A model generated the notes under the pieces. That model did not search any database. It had not been told where the DNA came from and saw nothing but the letters and a program-made list of their open reading frames with translations. A stretch of DNA of 62,700 nt, taken from NCBI RefSeq assembly GCF_018603515.1, contig NZ_JACATN010000009.1, positions 1 to 62,700 on the forward strand, given 5' to 3'. The first letter of the stretch is position 1. Every line of letters starts with the position of its first letter. Shown piece by piece: positions 26,361-35,648 of this stretch. Made by a program: the position numbers and the translations under genes. The DNA is from Zobellia barbeyronii (GTDB lineage Bacteria > Bacteroidota > Bacteroidia > Flavobacteriales > Flavobacteriaceae).

Positions 26361-27732
26361 TTTGACTGACTTGAAGATTATAGGTAGTGAAGAATGGTGT
26401 GTGTTTGAGAACTTGGGTATTCCAGCCATAAAGGCGAGGGTAGATTCAGGAGCTAAAACATCCTCTATACAAGCAACCAATATTAAAATTATTATGAAGG
26501 GCACCCAAGAATGGGTAAAGTTTGAGGTGAGCCCTTTACAAGAGAATAGGAGTATAGCTATACCTTGCCAAGCTAGATTAGTAGACCGTAGAATGGTAAA
26601 AAGTTCTTCTGGTATTTCTGAAGAACGTTTGGTGGTACGTACGCCTGTTACCATAGGGGAGGATACTTTTGAGATAGAAGTTACCTTGGCCAATAGAGAT
26701 ACAATGGAGTTTCGTATGCTTTTAGGTAGAGAAGCTATCAATGAGCGGTATATTGTAAACTCGGCTTTGAATTACCAAATGCAGGATTTTGATGATAATT
26801 TAGTCAATAAACTGTACGCGCCTTATTTTAAAGAAAAAACAGGCCTTAAAATAGCTTTGCTTGCTAGTAATCCTAACCTATATAGTAATAAACGTATTAT
26901 AGAAGCAGCTGAAGCTCGCGGACATGAAATTGTTTTCCTTAATGTAGAACATGCGTATATGAAGTTAGATGCCCACTCACCTGAAATACGGTACAGAGGG
27001 GGTAATATTCTAAATGCTTTTGATGCCGTCATTCCAAGAATTAAGCCATCGGTTACTTTCTATGGTTGTGCTTTGATCAGGCAGTTTGATAATCTTGGGG
27101 TGTATTGCCAAAATACCGCCGAAGCTATTACACAATCTAGAGACAAGCTTTTTGCATCGCAGTTGTTCTCCAAGAATGATATACATATACCTATAACAGG
27201 TTTTGCAAAATCTCCAATGGATACCAAAGACCTTATTAAAATGGTAAACGGTGCTCCACTTATTATTAAGTTGTTGGAAAGTACCCAAGGTAAAGGTGTT
27301 GTACTCGCAGAGACCAATAAGGCTGCAGAGAGTGTAATTAATGCATTCAAAAGTGTGAATACTAACATCTTGGTGCAAGAGTTCATTAAGGAAGCAAACG
27401 GGCAGGATATTCGCTGTTTCGTGGTAAACGGAAAAGTAGTAGCTTCTATGCAACGTCAGGCAGAAAAAGGTGAGTTTAGAGCTAATATTCACCAAGGTGG
27501 TAAGGCTTCTATCATTAGAATTACTTCAGAAGAGCGTAAACTAGCACAGAAAGCCGCAAAGGTTCTTAACCTTGCAGTAGCAGGTGTAGATATCATTCGT
27601 TCAAACAAAGGCCCGTTATTATTAGAGGTCAACTCTTCACCTGGCCTTGAGGGAATTGAAAATGCTACAGGTAAAGATATAGCTAACGAAATGATTGTGG
27701 CTATTGAGAAAAAGTTGAGGTTTAGTCTTTAG
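26338..27732 (+). CDS. Fusion of retropepsin-like ATP-dependent zinc protease domain and RimK-type ATP-grasp ligase
   Basis: 464 aa if begun at TTG 26338; another TTG lies at 26362, and no ATG precedes the conserved region. Residues ~10-150 match the Zn-protease/RimB-like family ([19 protein letters not shown], with catalytic Asp in DSGA, and MLLGREAI). Residues ~165-460 are RimK-type ATP-grasp ([44 protein letters not shown]). RimK ligases add glutamate to proteins or small molecules. The fusion of ligase and protease suggests reversible amino-acid tagging. It overlaps the upstream gene by 23 bp. Confidence 0.85.
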   Translation: MNLEKKYSLTDLKIIGSEEWCVFENLGIPAIKARVDSGAKTSSIQATNIKIIMKGTQEWVKFEVSPLQENRSIAIPCQARLVDRRMVKSSSGISEERLVVRTPVTIGEDTFEIEVTLANRDTMEFRMLLGREAINERYIVNSALNYQMQDFDDNLVNKLYAPYFKEKTGLKIALLASNPNLYSNKRIIEAAEARGHEIVFLNVEHAYMKLDAHSPEIRYRGGNILNAFDAVIPRIKPSVTFYGCALIRQFDNLGVYCQNTAEAITQSRDKLFASQLFSKNDIHIPITGFAKSPMDTKDLIKMVNGAPLIIKLLESTQGKGVVLAETNKAAESVINAFKSVNTNILVQEFIKEANGQDIRCFVVNGKVVASMQRQAEKGEFRANIHQGGKASIIRITSEERKLAQKAAKVLNLAVAGVDIIRSNKGPLLLEVNSSPGLEGIENATGKDIANEMIVAIEKKLRFSL

Positions 27733-27788
27733 TTCTATCATAAAGATTTCAAGTAAATTAAATCTAATACGTCCACTTCTTATGAAAT

Positions 27789-27830
27789 GCCAGTAAATAT
27801 CCTTTTAAGGAATGTTTACTGGCTTTTTTA
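27789..27830 (+). terminator. Intrinsic terminator of the polyamine operon
   Basis: GCCAGTAAA and TTTACTGGC form a 9-bp stem, with an inner CCTTTTAAGG pairing, followed by TTTTTTA. Confidence 0.85.
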
Positions 27831-27960
27831 TTGGAGCTCATCTTTTGGGCATCGTATAATTCTATTGGAAGTCTATTTGATTGTAAACAAAATCAATTTA
27901 TTTTATTCATTAAAGCTCTTTTTTATTAGAGGTTAAAACGAATATTATAAAATCCAATTC

Positions 27961-28368
27961 ATGCAACAACAACATCCCAATTTAGATTTGATTCATGACT
28001 TTTTTACTGCCTATGGCAATAATGACCCTCTTGGTATAGAAAAGGTGTTAGATGAAAATATTAAATGGCATATACCAGGAGAGCATCCTTTGAGTGGAAC
28101 AAAAAGGGGTATTGAAGAAGTGCTAGAGTATTTCAAGCAGTTGGGAAAAGGAGCGTTTAAAGCAGAACCCATTATAATGGGAGTAAATGATACACACGTA
28201 ATTGATTGTCATAGAAACTGGAGTAATCTTAAAAATGTAGAGAATTTGGATAATATGTCCTGTCTATTGTGGAGAATTGAAAACAACAAGATTAAGGAAG
28301 TTCATAATTTCCCAGAGAACCAGAAGATAGTTGATGTATTTTTTAAAGAAGTATATGGTGAAATCTAG
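27961..28368 (+). CDS. SnoaL/NTF2-like protein
   Basis: 135 aa, cone-shaped NTF2-like fold of the SnoaL/ketosteroid-isomerase-related group: LIHDFFTAYGNND, WHIPGEHPLSGTKRGIEEVLEYF, ending LWRIENNKIKEVHNFPENQKIVDVFF. No signal peptide, single gene between terminator-bounded regions. Function in this family ranges from isomerases to stress-related binding; none can be assigned. Confidence 0.75.
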   Translation: MQQQHPNLDLIHDFFTAYGNNDPLGIEKVLDENIKWHIPGEHPLSGTKRGIEEVLEYFKQLGKGAFKAEPIIMGVNDTHVIDCHRNWSNLKNVENLDNMSCLLWRIENNKIKEVHNFPENQKIVDVFFKEVYGEI

Positions 28369-28735
28369 CAGTAACATTATACTACAAAATTAGATTTATC
28401 CTACAAATGCTTTATGGAATATGTCTATTAAAGTTTTCCTGTTCTCCAGTTATTTTGAGAATAAGTGTCTTTCATCCTTCTTTTCTAGTGCTTTACCGAT
28501 ACTCCGGTTTTAGGGCTACCGCCTAATGCATCCCTTTTTCCGTTTAAGGGTTAAATCATCGGTATAGCACATCGTTTCTCCGATGTAAAATCAGTCATTT
28601 TTGTTTTTATATAACTGACTTACAGTTTTTTACACTTCAACGAGTAAAACGTACCGTTTAAGAGAATTTCCTCAGGCACCCTACAATGTACCGTTCAGAA
28701 ATAGAGGAAACGAATTACAAAAACAGATTTCAACT
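28369..28735. ncRNA. Folded intergenic region upstream of the CAP lipoprotein gene
   Basis: 367 bp with dense secondary structure and no good ORF. ACCGAT (28495-28500) pairs with ATCGGT (28558-28563), enclosing CGGT/ACCG (28505-28508 with 28518-28521) and CCCTT/AAGGG (28532-28536 with 28546-28550). ACATCG-tttctc-CGATGT follows at 28569-28586. TTATT-ttgag-AATAA lies near 28459-28473. GTACCGTT occurs at 28651-28658 and 28688-28695. It could be a leader RNA for the plus-strand gene or an independent RNA on either strand; the stems are symmetrical so the strand is not determined. Confidence 0.4.
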
Positions 28736-29230
28736 ATGGTACGATTCAACATTTTAATTCTTATTGCACTTGCAACTTTAATGACTTCATGTTCAACTTC
28801 TACTACTGAAGAAGATGATTTGTACAAGGCTGTTGCAACTACCAATAAAGAAGTAACGATTTCTGCTATAGAGCAAGAAGTTATAGATGTTGTTAATGAC
28901 TATAGAGTATCAGTTGGTCTTAATGCAGTAGAGTTTAGTAGTGTAGCTTACGGTTATGCAAATGCTCATAACGAGTATATGATTTCTGAAGGTATTATCA
29001 GCCATGATAATTTTGATAAAAGAGCTTCTAAATTATCTGAAGAAGCAAATGCCGATTTCGTTTCTGAAAATTTAGGTATGGATTATACAAATGCTAATGA
29101 TATTCTTGAAGCTTGGAAAAATAGCCCAACGCACAAGAAAGTAATGGAAGGTAATTTTAATTATACTGCCGTTAGTGTTACTGCAGATGAAAACGGTGTT
29201 CTTTATTTTACTCAGTTGTTCTTTCAATAA
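28736..29230 (+). CDS. CAP-domain (SCP/PR-1-like) lipoprotein
   Basis: 164 aa with lipobox LMTSC (Cys ~19), then an acidic linker and a CAP domain: VVNDYRVSVGLNAVEF, AHNEYMISEGIISHDNF, VSENLGMDY and AWKNSPTHKKVM. The His/Glu pattern of CAP proteins (AHNE, SHDNF, SENLG) is kept. Bacterial CAP lipoproteins are surface or periplasmic and of mostly unknown activity. Single-gene unit with a terminator just downstream and a long structured upstream region. Confidence 0.88.
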   Translation: MVRFNILILIALATLMTSCSTSTTEEDDLYKAVATTNKEVTISAIEQEVIDVVNDYRVSVGLNAVEFSSVAYGYANAHNEYMISEGIISHDNFDKRASKLSEEANADFVSENLGMDYTNANDILEAWKNSPTHKKVMEGNFNYTAVSVTADENGVLYFTQLFFQ

Positions 29231-29264
29231 GATTTTATAATTGAACTAGATTTTAGTTCAGTGC

Positions 29265-29308
29265 AGAAAAAGCCTCCTATTTCCCAAAAGAAATAAGAGG
29301 CTTTTTCT
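29265..29308 (+). terminator. Intrinsic terminator after the CAP lipoprotein gene
   Basis: AGAAAAAGCCTC pairs with GAGGCTTTTTCT, with inner TATTT/AAATA around cccaaaag. U-rich on both strands. Confidence 0.9.
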
Positions 29309-29551
29309 ATTCGTATATAATTTATAACACCAGATTTTTCAAGGAATAAGTATTGGAATATATAATGTAGGTTATAACTATATACTATTGTTTGATTTTA
29401 ATCGATGAAATGTAGTCTAAAGCTGCATTTTGCCAATAATGTTACCGTTCGTCGAAAATATATACTTTTTATCGAAGGTATATAATAGCATAGACAATAA
29501 TTAGTAGGTGAGCCCTGTTTTTTATAGGACTTAACCTACAATTACTTGCCT
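29309..29551 (+). promoter_or_regulatory. Upstream region of the adhesin/PorP operon with LytTR-like box
   Basis: ACCGTTCGT at 29444-29452 fits the LytTR-family half-site [TA][AC][CA]GTTN[AG][TG]. It is followed by two similar words, TCGAAAATATATAC (29452-29465) and TCGAAGGTATATAA. The 17-mer TTTTAATCGATGAAATG (29396-29412) recurs at 38530-38546. No -7 box assigned. Confidence 0.35.
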
Positions 29552-32500
29552 ATGATACGTAAAACTATTCTAAAGCAAAACTTTATATGTTTATTGCTGT
29601 TTTTTTGCGCTTTCACGCACGCACAAGATAAGGTCTATGTTAATGCTATTTCTAGTGAAGACGAAGTTACCTTATCCAACAATGCTATCGATTCTGATTT
29701 AACGACCAGTGCAACCATCCGAGCCAGTTCTGGTTTAGCTTTGGGTCTTGGTGCTTATGATGGTCATTTAGAATTAACTTACCCAACTACGTTACCGGCA
29801 AATACCACAAGTTATCTGAAGATTGAATCTGAAGAGGATATACTTTCTAGTTTATTGGGAGGCAGCTTAGTCGGCTTACTTTCTGATATTACTGGTGTTG
29901 TGCTAATTGGTAATCAAGAATTTTCTGTAGAAGCTCTTAATAATACCAATGTAGTACAGCAGGCAAGTTCTAGTGCTGCAGATGCTTTTTCATCTGATGA
30001 GGCACGAGTTATTATAGATAAAAACGGAGATTACTTTCTTGCCTTAACTCCGTCTAGTCCGTATGACAGAGTACGCTTAACGAATAGCATGGGGTCATTA
30101 ATAGGACTAAGCCAAGAGCGTGACTTAGATGTCTATGGAGCTTTTTATGGGGATGGAGATACAACCTGCGGTGCACCTAATTACACGTCTTATAGTGGTA
30201 ACGGTATTTCGTTAGATTTACTGGACTTAGGTGGAGCTGGGGTAACAAATCCGGATTTAGCCATAGATGGAGACAGAAGCACCTTTTCTAAGCTAGGTCT
30301 TGGAATTATAGATGTTGCAGCAGATATAGAGCAGACTATCTATTTTAATAGTGCCGATGATACAAATGATAATTATTACATAGAGATTGGAATAGACCCG
30401 TCTTTAACGCAATTGGATATTGCTAATTCAATTGAGGTGATTGGTCAAAATGGGGCTGACGCACCTGTATATTCGGAGAATCTGGCCAATTTATTAGATT
30501 TAGACCTTTTAACTTTATTACAGAGTGGCGAAACGGTCATAATAGGTTTTGACCCCGTAACTCCTGTTGATAGAGTAACCGTGCAGTTATCATCTTTAGT
30601 GGGTGTTGGTATTGATCAAAATATTAGAATTTTTGATGTTTATAGGGCACCTGCAACACCAGTAATCACTTCTATAGCAGAAGATTTGAATATCTGTGCA
30701 GGCTCAAGTACTACTATTACAGCAGAAGTTCAAAACGCCAACAACGCTGAGTTAAGATGGTATGATGCCGCGGATAATGGCAATTTATTAGCAACTACAA
30801 ATTCAGGTGATGCTTTTGCTACGCCAATTTTAAATTCAGATACTACCTATTATGTAGCTTCTGCTGAAATAGGATGCGCTCAGGAATCACCACGAACTGA
30901 AGTTGAAGTGAATGTTGAACCTATACCAACTGCCGCAGATATTACTGTTTTAGGAAATGAGAATGCTATTTGTTCATCAAACAATGTAGTGCTCGTTCCG
31001 TCAAGTTCTATTAATGGTACTTTTTCATGGTATTTAGATGCAAATAAGACCACTGAAATTACGGACGGTATGGTGTCTGGCGATGTTACCTATGAGATAG
31101 ATGACAATGGTGTAATGACCATAACCGGACTTACCGAAGCAGGTGGACCTTATAATTATTATGTGGCCGTAAAAGATGATTTAGCAGGTTGCGAGAACGT
31201 TTCTGGAGATTTACAATCTGTTGAAGTAAATGTGGTAGACGTTGCAAAAACAATATCTATTGATTCAAACCCTATGATTAGTTTAGATGGTTTGCTAGAT
31301 ATTTTTAACGGTACCAATACGGTAGATGTAACCGGAACTGTTTCTGGTGATGTTATTCCAGGAGAGCCTATATCTTTAGCCGTAAACGGAAAACTATATG
31401 ATGGCGTAGTAGCGGCAGATTCTTCTTTTAGCGTAGAGGTAGATGCTTTAGATTTAGTTTCCGATTTAGATAATACACTCGAAGCTTTTCTACAAGGTGT
31501 CCTTTGTACCGTGTCTGATGAGATTTTAGTAGACCTTCCTGATTTGTTAATAGATGATGTGCTACAGGTATTTTGCGCTGCTGATTTTCCTACAATAGCA
31601 GATTTACAAGTAGGCCTAGGAGATATAATTCTATTTGATGCCCTAACAGATGGGTTGCAATTAACTGCTGAGACACCTTTGGTGAATGGTCAAATTTATT
31701 TTGCAGGAATTTTAGATATACCTACATCTATATTGGCAAGAGTACAGATAGAAGTTACTATTGTTGATGTTCCTACACCGACTACCAATTCTACAGATCA
31801 GACTTTTTGTAATAGCGATACACCAGTTGTGGCAGATATTCAGACTGATCAAACAAATGTTATGTTCTATGATAGCGCTTCCGGGGGAGATGCAATTGAT
31901 CCTTCTTCACCTATAGAAAACGGACGTAGTTATTATGTAGCAGCTGTTGAAAATGGTTGTGAAAGTAGTGAGCGCTTAATGATAACCACTACTTTAGTTG
32001 ATGATGGTTCTTCTCCTATAACTTTAACGGGAGAGTCTGTAAAAGTTTGTCAAAACCGCTCGTACACCTACGTTACCAATAGCGGTAAACAAGATTACTC
32101 TTGGACCGTAGTAGGTGGTACAATTACAGAAGGCGGTACTTCTACAGATGATTTTGTAACCGTATCATGGACGGAGTTAACCAATACAGATATTAATGTC
32201 TCTTACGTAGATGATTCAACCTGTAGCCCAAATAAAATGATGTTTCTTGAAGTTGAGGTAACTACTTGTGGAATGGTTTTGGGCGAAGAATTCTGTCTAA
32301 AGGTTTTCAATGAATTCTCTCCTAATAATGATGGTTTCAATGATGTTTTTACTGTTCAGTGTATTGAAGATTATTCAAATACTGTAGAAATATATAATCG
32401 TAATGGAAACCTTGTTTACAAAACGGCAGACTACCGCAATACTTGGGATGGTATGGCAAATGTAAAAGGCGTTTTAAATAACGGAGACCATTTACCATCA

Positions 32501-32575
32501 GGAACATACTACTATTCTATTCAAATACCCGAATTAGAAAGAAACCTAGTTGGCTGGTTACAATTGGCCAGATAA
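29552..32575 (+). CDS. Large secreted adhesin-like protein with type B T9SS (gliding-motility-associated) C-terminal domain
   Basis: 1007 aa from the ATG at 29552 (the longer ORF uses a TTG). Signal peptide to about residue 24 (FTHAQ). The middle holds repeated Ig-like and beta-sandwich segments, including two Ig_7/CHU-type copies (SSTTITAEVQNANNAELRWY; FCNSDTPVVADIQTD). The C-terminal ~95 residues are the CHU_C sorting domain: NEFSPNNDGFNDVF, VEIYNRNGNLVY, GTYYYSI. Known: these domains direct export by the type IX system. Followed by PorP/SprF and OmpA genes, the usual partners. Confidence 0.9.
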   Translation: MIRKTILKQNFICLLLFFCAFTHAQDKVYVNAISSEDEVTLSNNAIDSDLTTSATIRASSGLALGLGAYDGHLELTYPTTLPANTTSYLKIESEEDILSSLLGGSLVGLLSDITGVVLIGNQEFSVEALNNTNVVQQASSSAADAFSSDEARVIIDKNGDYFLALTPSSPYDRVRLTNSMGSLIGLSQERDLDVYGAFYGDGDTTCGAPNYTSYSGNGISLDLLDLGGAGVTNPDLAIDGDRSTFSKLGLGIIDVAADIEQTIYFNSADDTNDNYYIEIGIDPSLTQLDIANSIEVIGQNGADAPVYSENLANLLDLDLLTLLQSGETVIIGFDPVTPVDRVTVQLSSLVGVGIDQNIRIFDVYRAPATPVITSIAEDLNICAGSSTTITAEVQNANNAELRWYDAADNGNLLATTNSGDAFATPILNSDTTYYVASAEIGCAQESPRTEVEVNVEPIPTAADITVLGNENAICSSNNVVLVPSSSINGTFSWYLDANKTTEITDGMVSGDVTYEIDDNGVMTITGLTEAGGPYNYYVAVKDDLAGCENVSGDLQSVEVNVVDVAKTISIDSNPMISLDGLLDIFNGTNTVDVTGTVSGDVIPGEPISLAVNGKLYDGVVAADSSFSVEVDALDLVSDLDNTLEAFLQGVLCTVSDEILVDLPDLLIDDVLQVFCAADFPTIADLQVGLGDIILFDALTDGLQLTAETPLVNGQIYFAGILDIPTSILARVQIEVTIVDVPTPTTNSTDQTFCNSDTPVVADIQTDQTNVMFYDSASGGDAIDPSSPIENGRSYYVAAVENGCESSERLMITTTLVDDGSSPITLTGESVKVCQNRSYTYVTNSGKQDYSWTVVGGTITEGGTSTDDFVTVSWTELTNTDINVSYVDDSTCSPNKMMFLEVEVTTCGMVLGEEFCLKVFNEFSPNNDGFNDVFTVQCIEDYSNTVEIYNRNGNLVYKTADYRNTWDGMANVKGVLNNGDHLPSGTYYYSIQIPELERNLVGWLQLAR

Positions 32576-32617
32576 TACATTGTGCTTTAAACTATTCATA
32601 CCAAACCTTTATCAATT

Positions 32618-33541
32618 ATGAAATTACTTTGCACTACTATAAAGATAGTTATGCTCTGCTATCTTACTTTTAATATGAGTACGGCTTATGGCCAACAACC
32701 TCCGCAGTATACACAATACATGTATAATACGGCAGTATTAAATTCAGGTTATTCGGCTAGAGGTATTCTGGAGGCTACTGTTTTGCACCGTTCACAATGG
32801 GTGGGTATAGATGGTGCTCCAGAGACGCAATCTTTATCCGTTCAGGGAAGATTGCGAGAGAGAGTAGGTCTAGGACTTACCATTATCAATGATAATATTG
32901 GGGCTGCAAACGACCTTGATGTAAATGGTACTTTTTCGTATGAGATACCAACTGGGTATTTTACAAAGCTTTCTTTGGGAATCAATGCGGGAATAAATGT
33001 TTTAAAAGTGGACTGGTCCAAAGGGACTTACCAAGACGGTCAAGATCCAATATTTGCTGAAAACCTGAACAAAGTCAGACCAGTTTTTGGCGCCGGAGCT
33101 TACTTTCATAGTAGCAATTGGTACGTTGGGGTTTCTACCCACAATTTTTTGAATTCTCAGATTTATAGTGATGATGAAGAAATAGTGACCAATAGAAAAA
33201 GTCAGTATTATTTAATGGCAGGTTATGTTATGGACCTTTCTGATAATTTAAAATTTAAACCGGCTATTTTAACCAAACATGTGGCGGGAGCACCAATAAC
33301 TGTAGACGTATCGGGTAATTTCTTGATAAAGGAAACCTTGGCTTTGGGCTTGGCGTACCGTTACAATGATGCCATTAGTGCTTTGGCAGGTCTTCATATT
33401 GCTAAAAGCTTCTTTTTAGGGTACTCTTATGATTATTCTATAACGGGCTTGGAAAGTTATAATGACGGCTCTCACGAAATCATTCTCAAATACAATCTAT
33501 TTGATGCTAAGAAAAGAGCATTGTCACCTAGATTCTTCTAA
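32618..33541 (+). CDS. PorP/SprF family type IX secretion outer-membrane protein
   Basis: 307 aa with signal peptide ending MSTAYGQQ. PPQYTQYMYNTAVLNSGYSA, VLHRSQWVGIDGAPETQSL and GLGLTIINDNIGA are family signatures, and the rest is an outer-membrane beta-barrel. SprF-type proteins are needed for export or attachment of the type B substrate encoded just upstream. Starts 42 bp after that gene. Confidence 0.92.
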   Translation: MKLLCTTIKIVMLCYLTFNMSTAYGQQPPQYTQYMYNTAVLNSGYSARGILEATVLHRSQWVGIDGAPETQSLSVQGRLRERVGLGLTIINDNIGAANDLDVNGTFSYEIPTGYFTKLSLGINAGINVLKVDWSKGTYQDGQDPIFAENLNKVRPVFGAGAYFHSSNWYVGVSTHNFLNSQIYSDDEEIVTNRKSQYYLMAGYVMDLSDNLKFKPAILTKHVAGAPITVDVSGNFLIKETLALGLAYRYNDAISALAGLHIAKSFFLGYSYDYSITGLESYNDGSHEIILKYNLFDAKKRALSPRFF

Positions 33542-33552
33542 AACTTACTATC

Positions 33553-35505
33553 ATGAAAAAACTAGTACTATACATATTTATGGGCACATGCCTTATGGTT
33601 ACTGCCCAAAGTAAGGAAGAAAAAGCCAATGCCTATTTTGAGGATTTTAAATTTGATAAGGCAATTGATTTGTACCGCGATTTAGCGTCTGAAAAAAGAA
33701 GGCCATCTCTTGACGTTATTCAGCATTTGGCAGATAGCTATTTCAACATGAACAGGTATCAAGAAGCGGTTAAGTGGTATGAAAAATTATACAGCATAAA
33801 AGGCAAGGAAGTTGGTGAAGGCAACATTATTAAACTAGTGCAAAGCCTTAAAGCAAGTATGCAAAATGAAAAAGCCGACGAATTGCTGAGAGATTTTTAT
33901 ACAGATGAAGATAGGTTAAACATGATGTTGTCTCAAAAGAAACATTTGGATAGCACCTTAGGTCAGCAAGAGAAATATACCACCATGAATCTGCCTTTTA
34001 ACAGTAGAAAATCAGATTTTGGACCTATGTTTTTTAATGACGGATTAATCTTCGCTTCGGCTAGAGACACTGTAAAGTCTAACGGAGAATTGTATCCATG
34101 GAACAAACAGCCTTATTTGGACCTCTATGTTACTAAACCAAATAATTCAAATTACATCCCGGAAAAATACTTAGAAAATTTAGAGTCTTCTTATCATGAT
34201 GCAACTTTGACGTTCTCTTGGGATGGACAAACGGTATACTTTACGCGGAATTATCTAAAGAAGAAAAACAAGTTAAGTGCCAATGATGATGGTTTGTCTA
34301 ACATGCAAATCTTAAGGGGAACGATACATAATAATGAACTTATCAACGTAACCTCGTTGAGCTTTAATAGCAAAGAATATTCTTGTGGACATCCGGCATT
34401 AAGCCCTGATGGCAGACATTTATATTTCACCTCTAATATGCCCGGCGGGTTTGGGGAAAGCGATATTTATGTGGTTGATTTAAATAATGATGGAGATGTG
34501 CTGTCAGACCCTATGAACTTGGGTTCTACAATAAACACACGCGGTAGAGAAATGTTTCCTTTTGTAAATAATGAGGTGTTGTATTTTTCATCGGATAGTC
34601 ATTACGGACTAGGAGGATTGGATATTTTTGGTTCAATAATTTCTTCTAAGACCCAGTATTCTTTACCACTTAACATGGGGAAACCTTTGAATAGTAATAT
34701 GGATGATTTTTCATTCATCCGAGAAAATAAAAAAGGTAATGGATATTTTGCTTCCAACCGTGCTGGAGGTAAAGGGGATGACGATATTTATCGATTTGAA
34801 AAGGTAAAAGCAACAGATTGTTTAGAGTATTCAGGATACGTATTGAACAAGCTAACAGGCGAACCTATTGCAGATGCCAATGTAGAACTCAAAAATTCGG
34901 TAGATGAATTGGTTTCTATTTATAGAACGGATGAGTCCGGATTTTATAAAATAATACTTCCGTGTAACAAGAAAAATACATTGGTCTTTTCTAGAGCAGG
35001 ATTTTCCAAAGAAACTGTAATGATTCAAACTGGTGAAAACCCTGAAGCTCCTTCTAAGGACAATAAGGTGTATTTAACTCCTTTTGATAGTTTGGTAGAG
35101 AAAGATGGAGATATGGAGAAAATTAAGGTAAATCCAATCTATTTTGAATACGACAAATCTGATATTACTACAAGAGCAGAAATTGAACTTGAAAAAGTAC
35201 TTTTTGCCATGGAAACATTCCCTGAAATAAAGATTAAAATTGAATCACACACAGATGCCAGAGGCTCTGATTCCTATAATTTGGAGCTATCGGATAATCG
35301 GGCGAAGTCCACAAGACGTTACTTGCTTTCAAAAGGTATTGATGCCGATAGAATTGAAAGTGCCCATGGTTACGGGGAATATCGATTAAAAAATGAATGT
35401 CTCAATGGCGTAAAGTGTAGCGACCAAAAACATTTGGAAAACAGACGGTCTAATTTCATCATCGTTTCCAAACAAGCCGATGAGGTTCGCAACGCAAAAA
35501 GATAA
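33553..35505 (+). CDS. OmpA-family protein with TPR, PD40 propeller and carboxypeptidase-regulatory domains (PorE-like)
   Basis: 650 aa. Signal peptide (TCLMVTAQ), N-terminal TPRs (~20-120), WD40/PD40 propeller (~150-420: SPDGRHLYFTSNMPGG, GGLDIFGS, FASNRAGGKGDDDIYRF), a CarboxypepD_reg-like beta-sandwich (~425-500), and an OmpA C domain (~530-640: YFEYDKSDITTRAEIEL, ESHTDARGSDSYNLELSDNRA), which binds peptidoglycan. This order matches PorE-like periplasmic proteins linked to T9SS. Eleven bp after the PorP/SprF gene, so one operon with the adhesin. Confidence 0.92.
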   Translation: MKKLVLYIFMGTCLMVTAQSKEEKANAYFEDFKFDKAIDLYRDLASEKRRPSLDVIQHLADSYFNMNRYQEAVKWYEKLYSIKGKEVGEGNIIKLVQSLKASMQNEKADELLRDFYTDEDRLNMMLSQKKHLDSTLGQQEKYTTMNLPFNSRKSDFGPMFFNDGLIFASARDTVKSNGELYPWNKQPYLDLYVTKPNNSNYIPEKYLENLESSYHDATLTFSWDGQTVYFTRNYLKKKNKLSANDDGLSNMQILRGTIHNNELINVTSLSFNSKEYSCGHPALSPDGRHLYFTSNMPGGFGESDIYVVDLNNDGDVLSDPMNLGSTINTRGREMFPFVNNEVLYFSSDSHYGLGGLDIFGSIISSKTQYSLPLNMGKPLNSNMDDFSFIRENKKGNGYFASNRAGGKGDDDIYRFEKVKATDCLEYSGYVLNKLTGEPIADANVELKNSVDELVSIYRTDESGFYKIILPCNKKNTLVFSRAGFSKETVMIQTGENPEAPSKDNKVYLTPFDSLVEKDGDMEKIKVNPIYFEYDKSDITTRAEIELEKVLFAMETFPEIKIKIESHTDARGSDSYNLELSDNRAKSTRRYLLSKGIDADRIESAHGYGEYRLKNECLNGVKCSDQKHLENRRSNFIIVSKQADEVRNAKR

Positions 35506-35520
35506 TAGTATTAAACATAT

Positions 35521-35552
35521 CAAAAATGCTAGCTGTAGAACTAGCATTTTTG
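35521..35552 (+). terminator. Intrinsic terminator of the adhesin-PorP-OmpA operon
   Basis: CAAAAATGCTAG-ctgtagaa-CTAGCATTTTTG, a perfect 12-bp stem. Confidence 0.92.
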
Positions 35553-35648
35553 GGATGTGACTTTAAAAACTTATTTAGCCTGTAGACGGGTTGTACTATG
35601 GGTTAAATGGTTTTTAATTTATTACGATAGAATGTTGGGATTTTTGAC

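Noticed and set aside
28490-28590. Cyclic-di-GMP-I riboswitch
   Set aside because: A few words (GGGATGCA on the minus strand, ACCGATG) resemble GEMM, but the paired layout and tetraloop/receptor do not fit.
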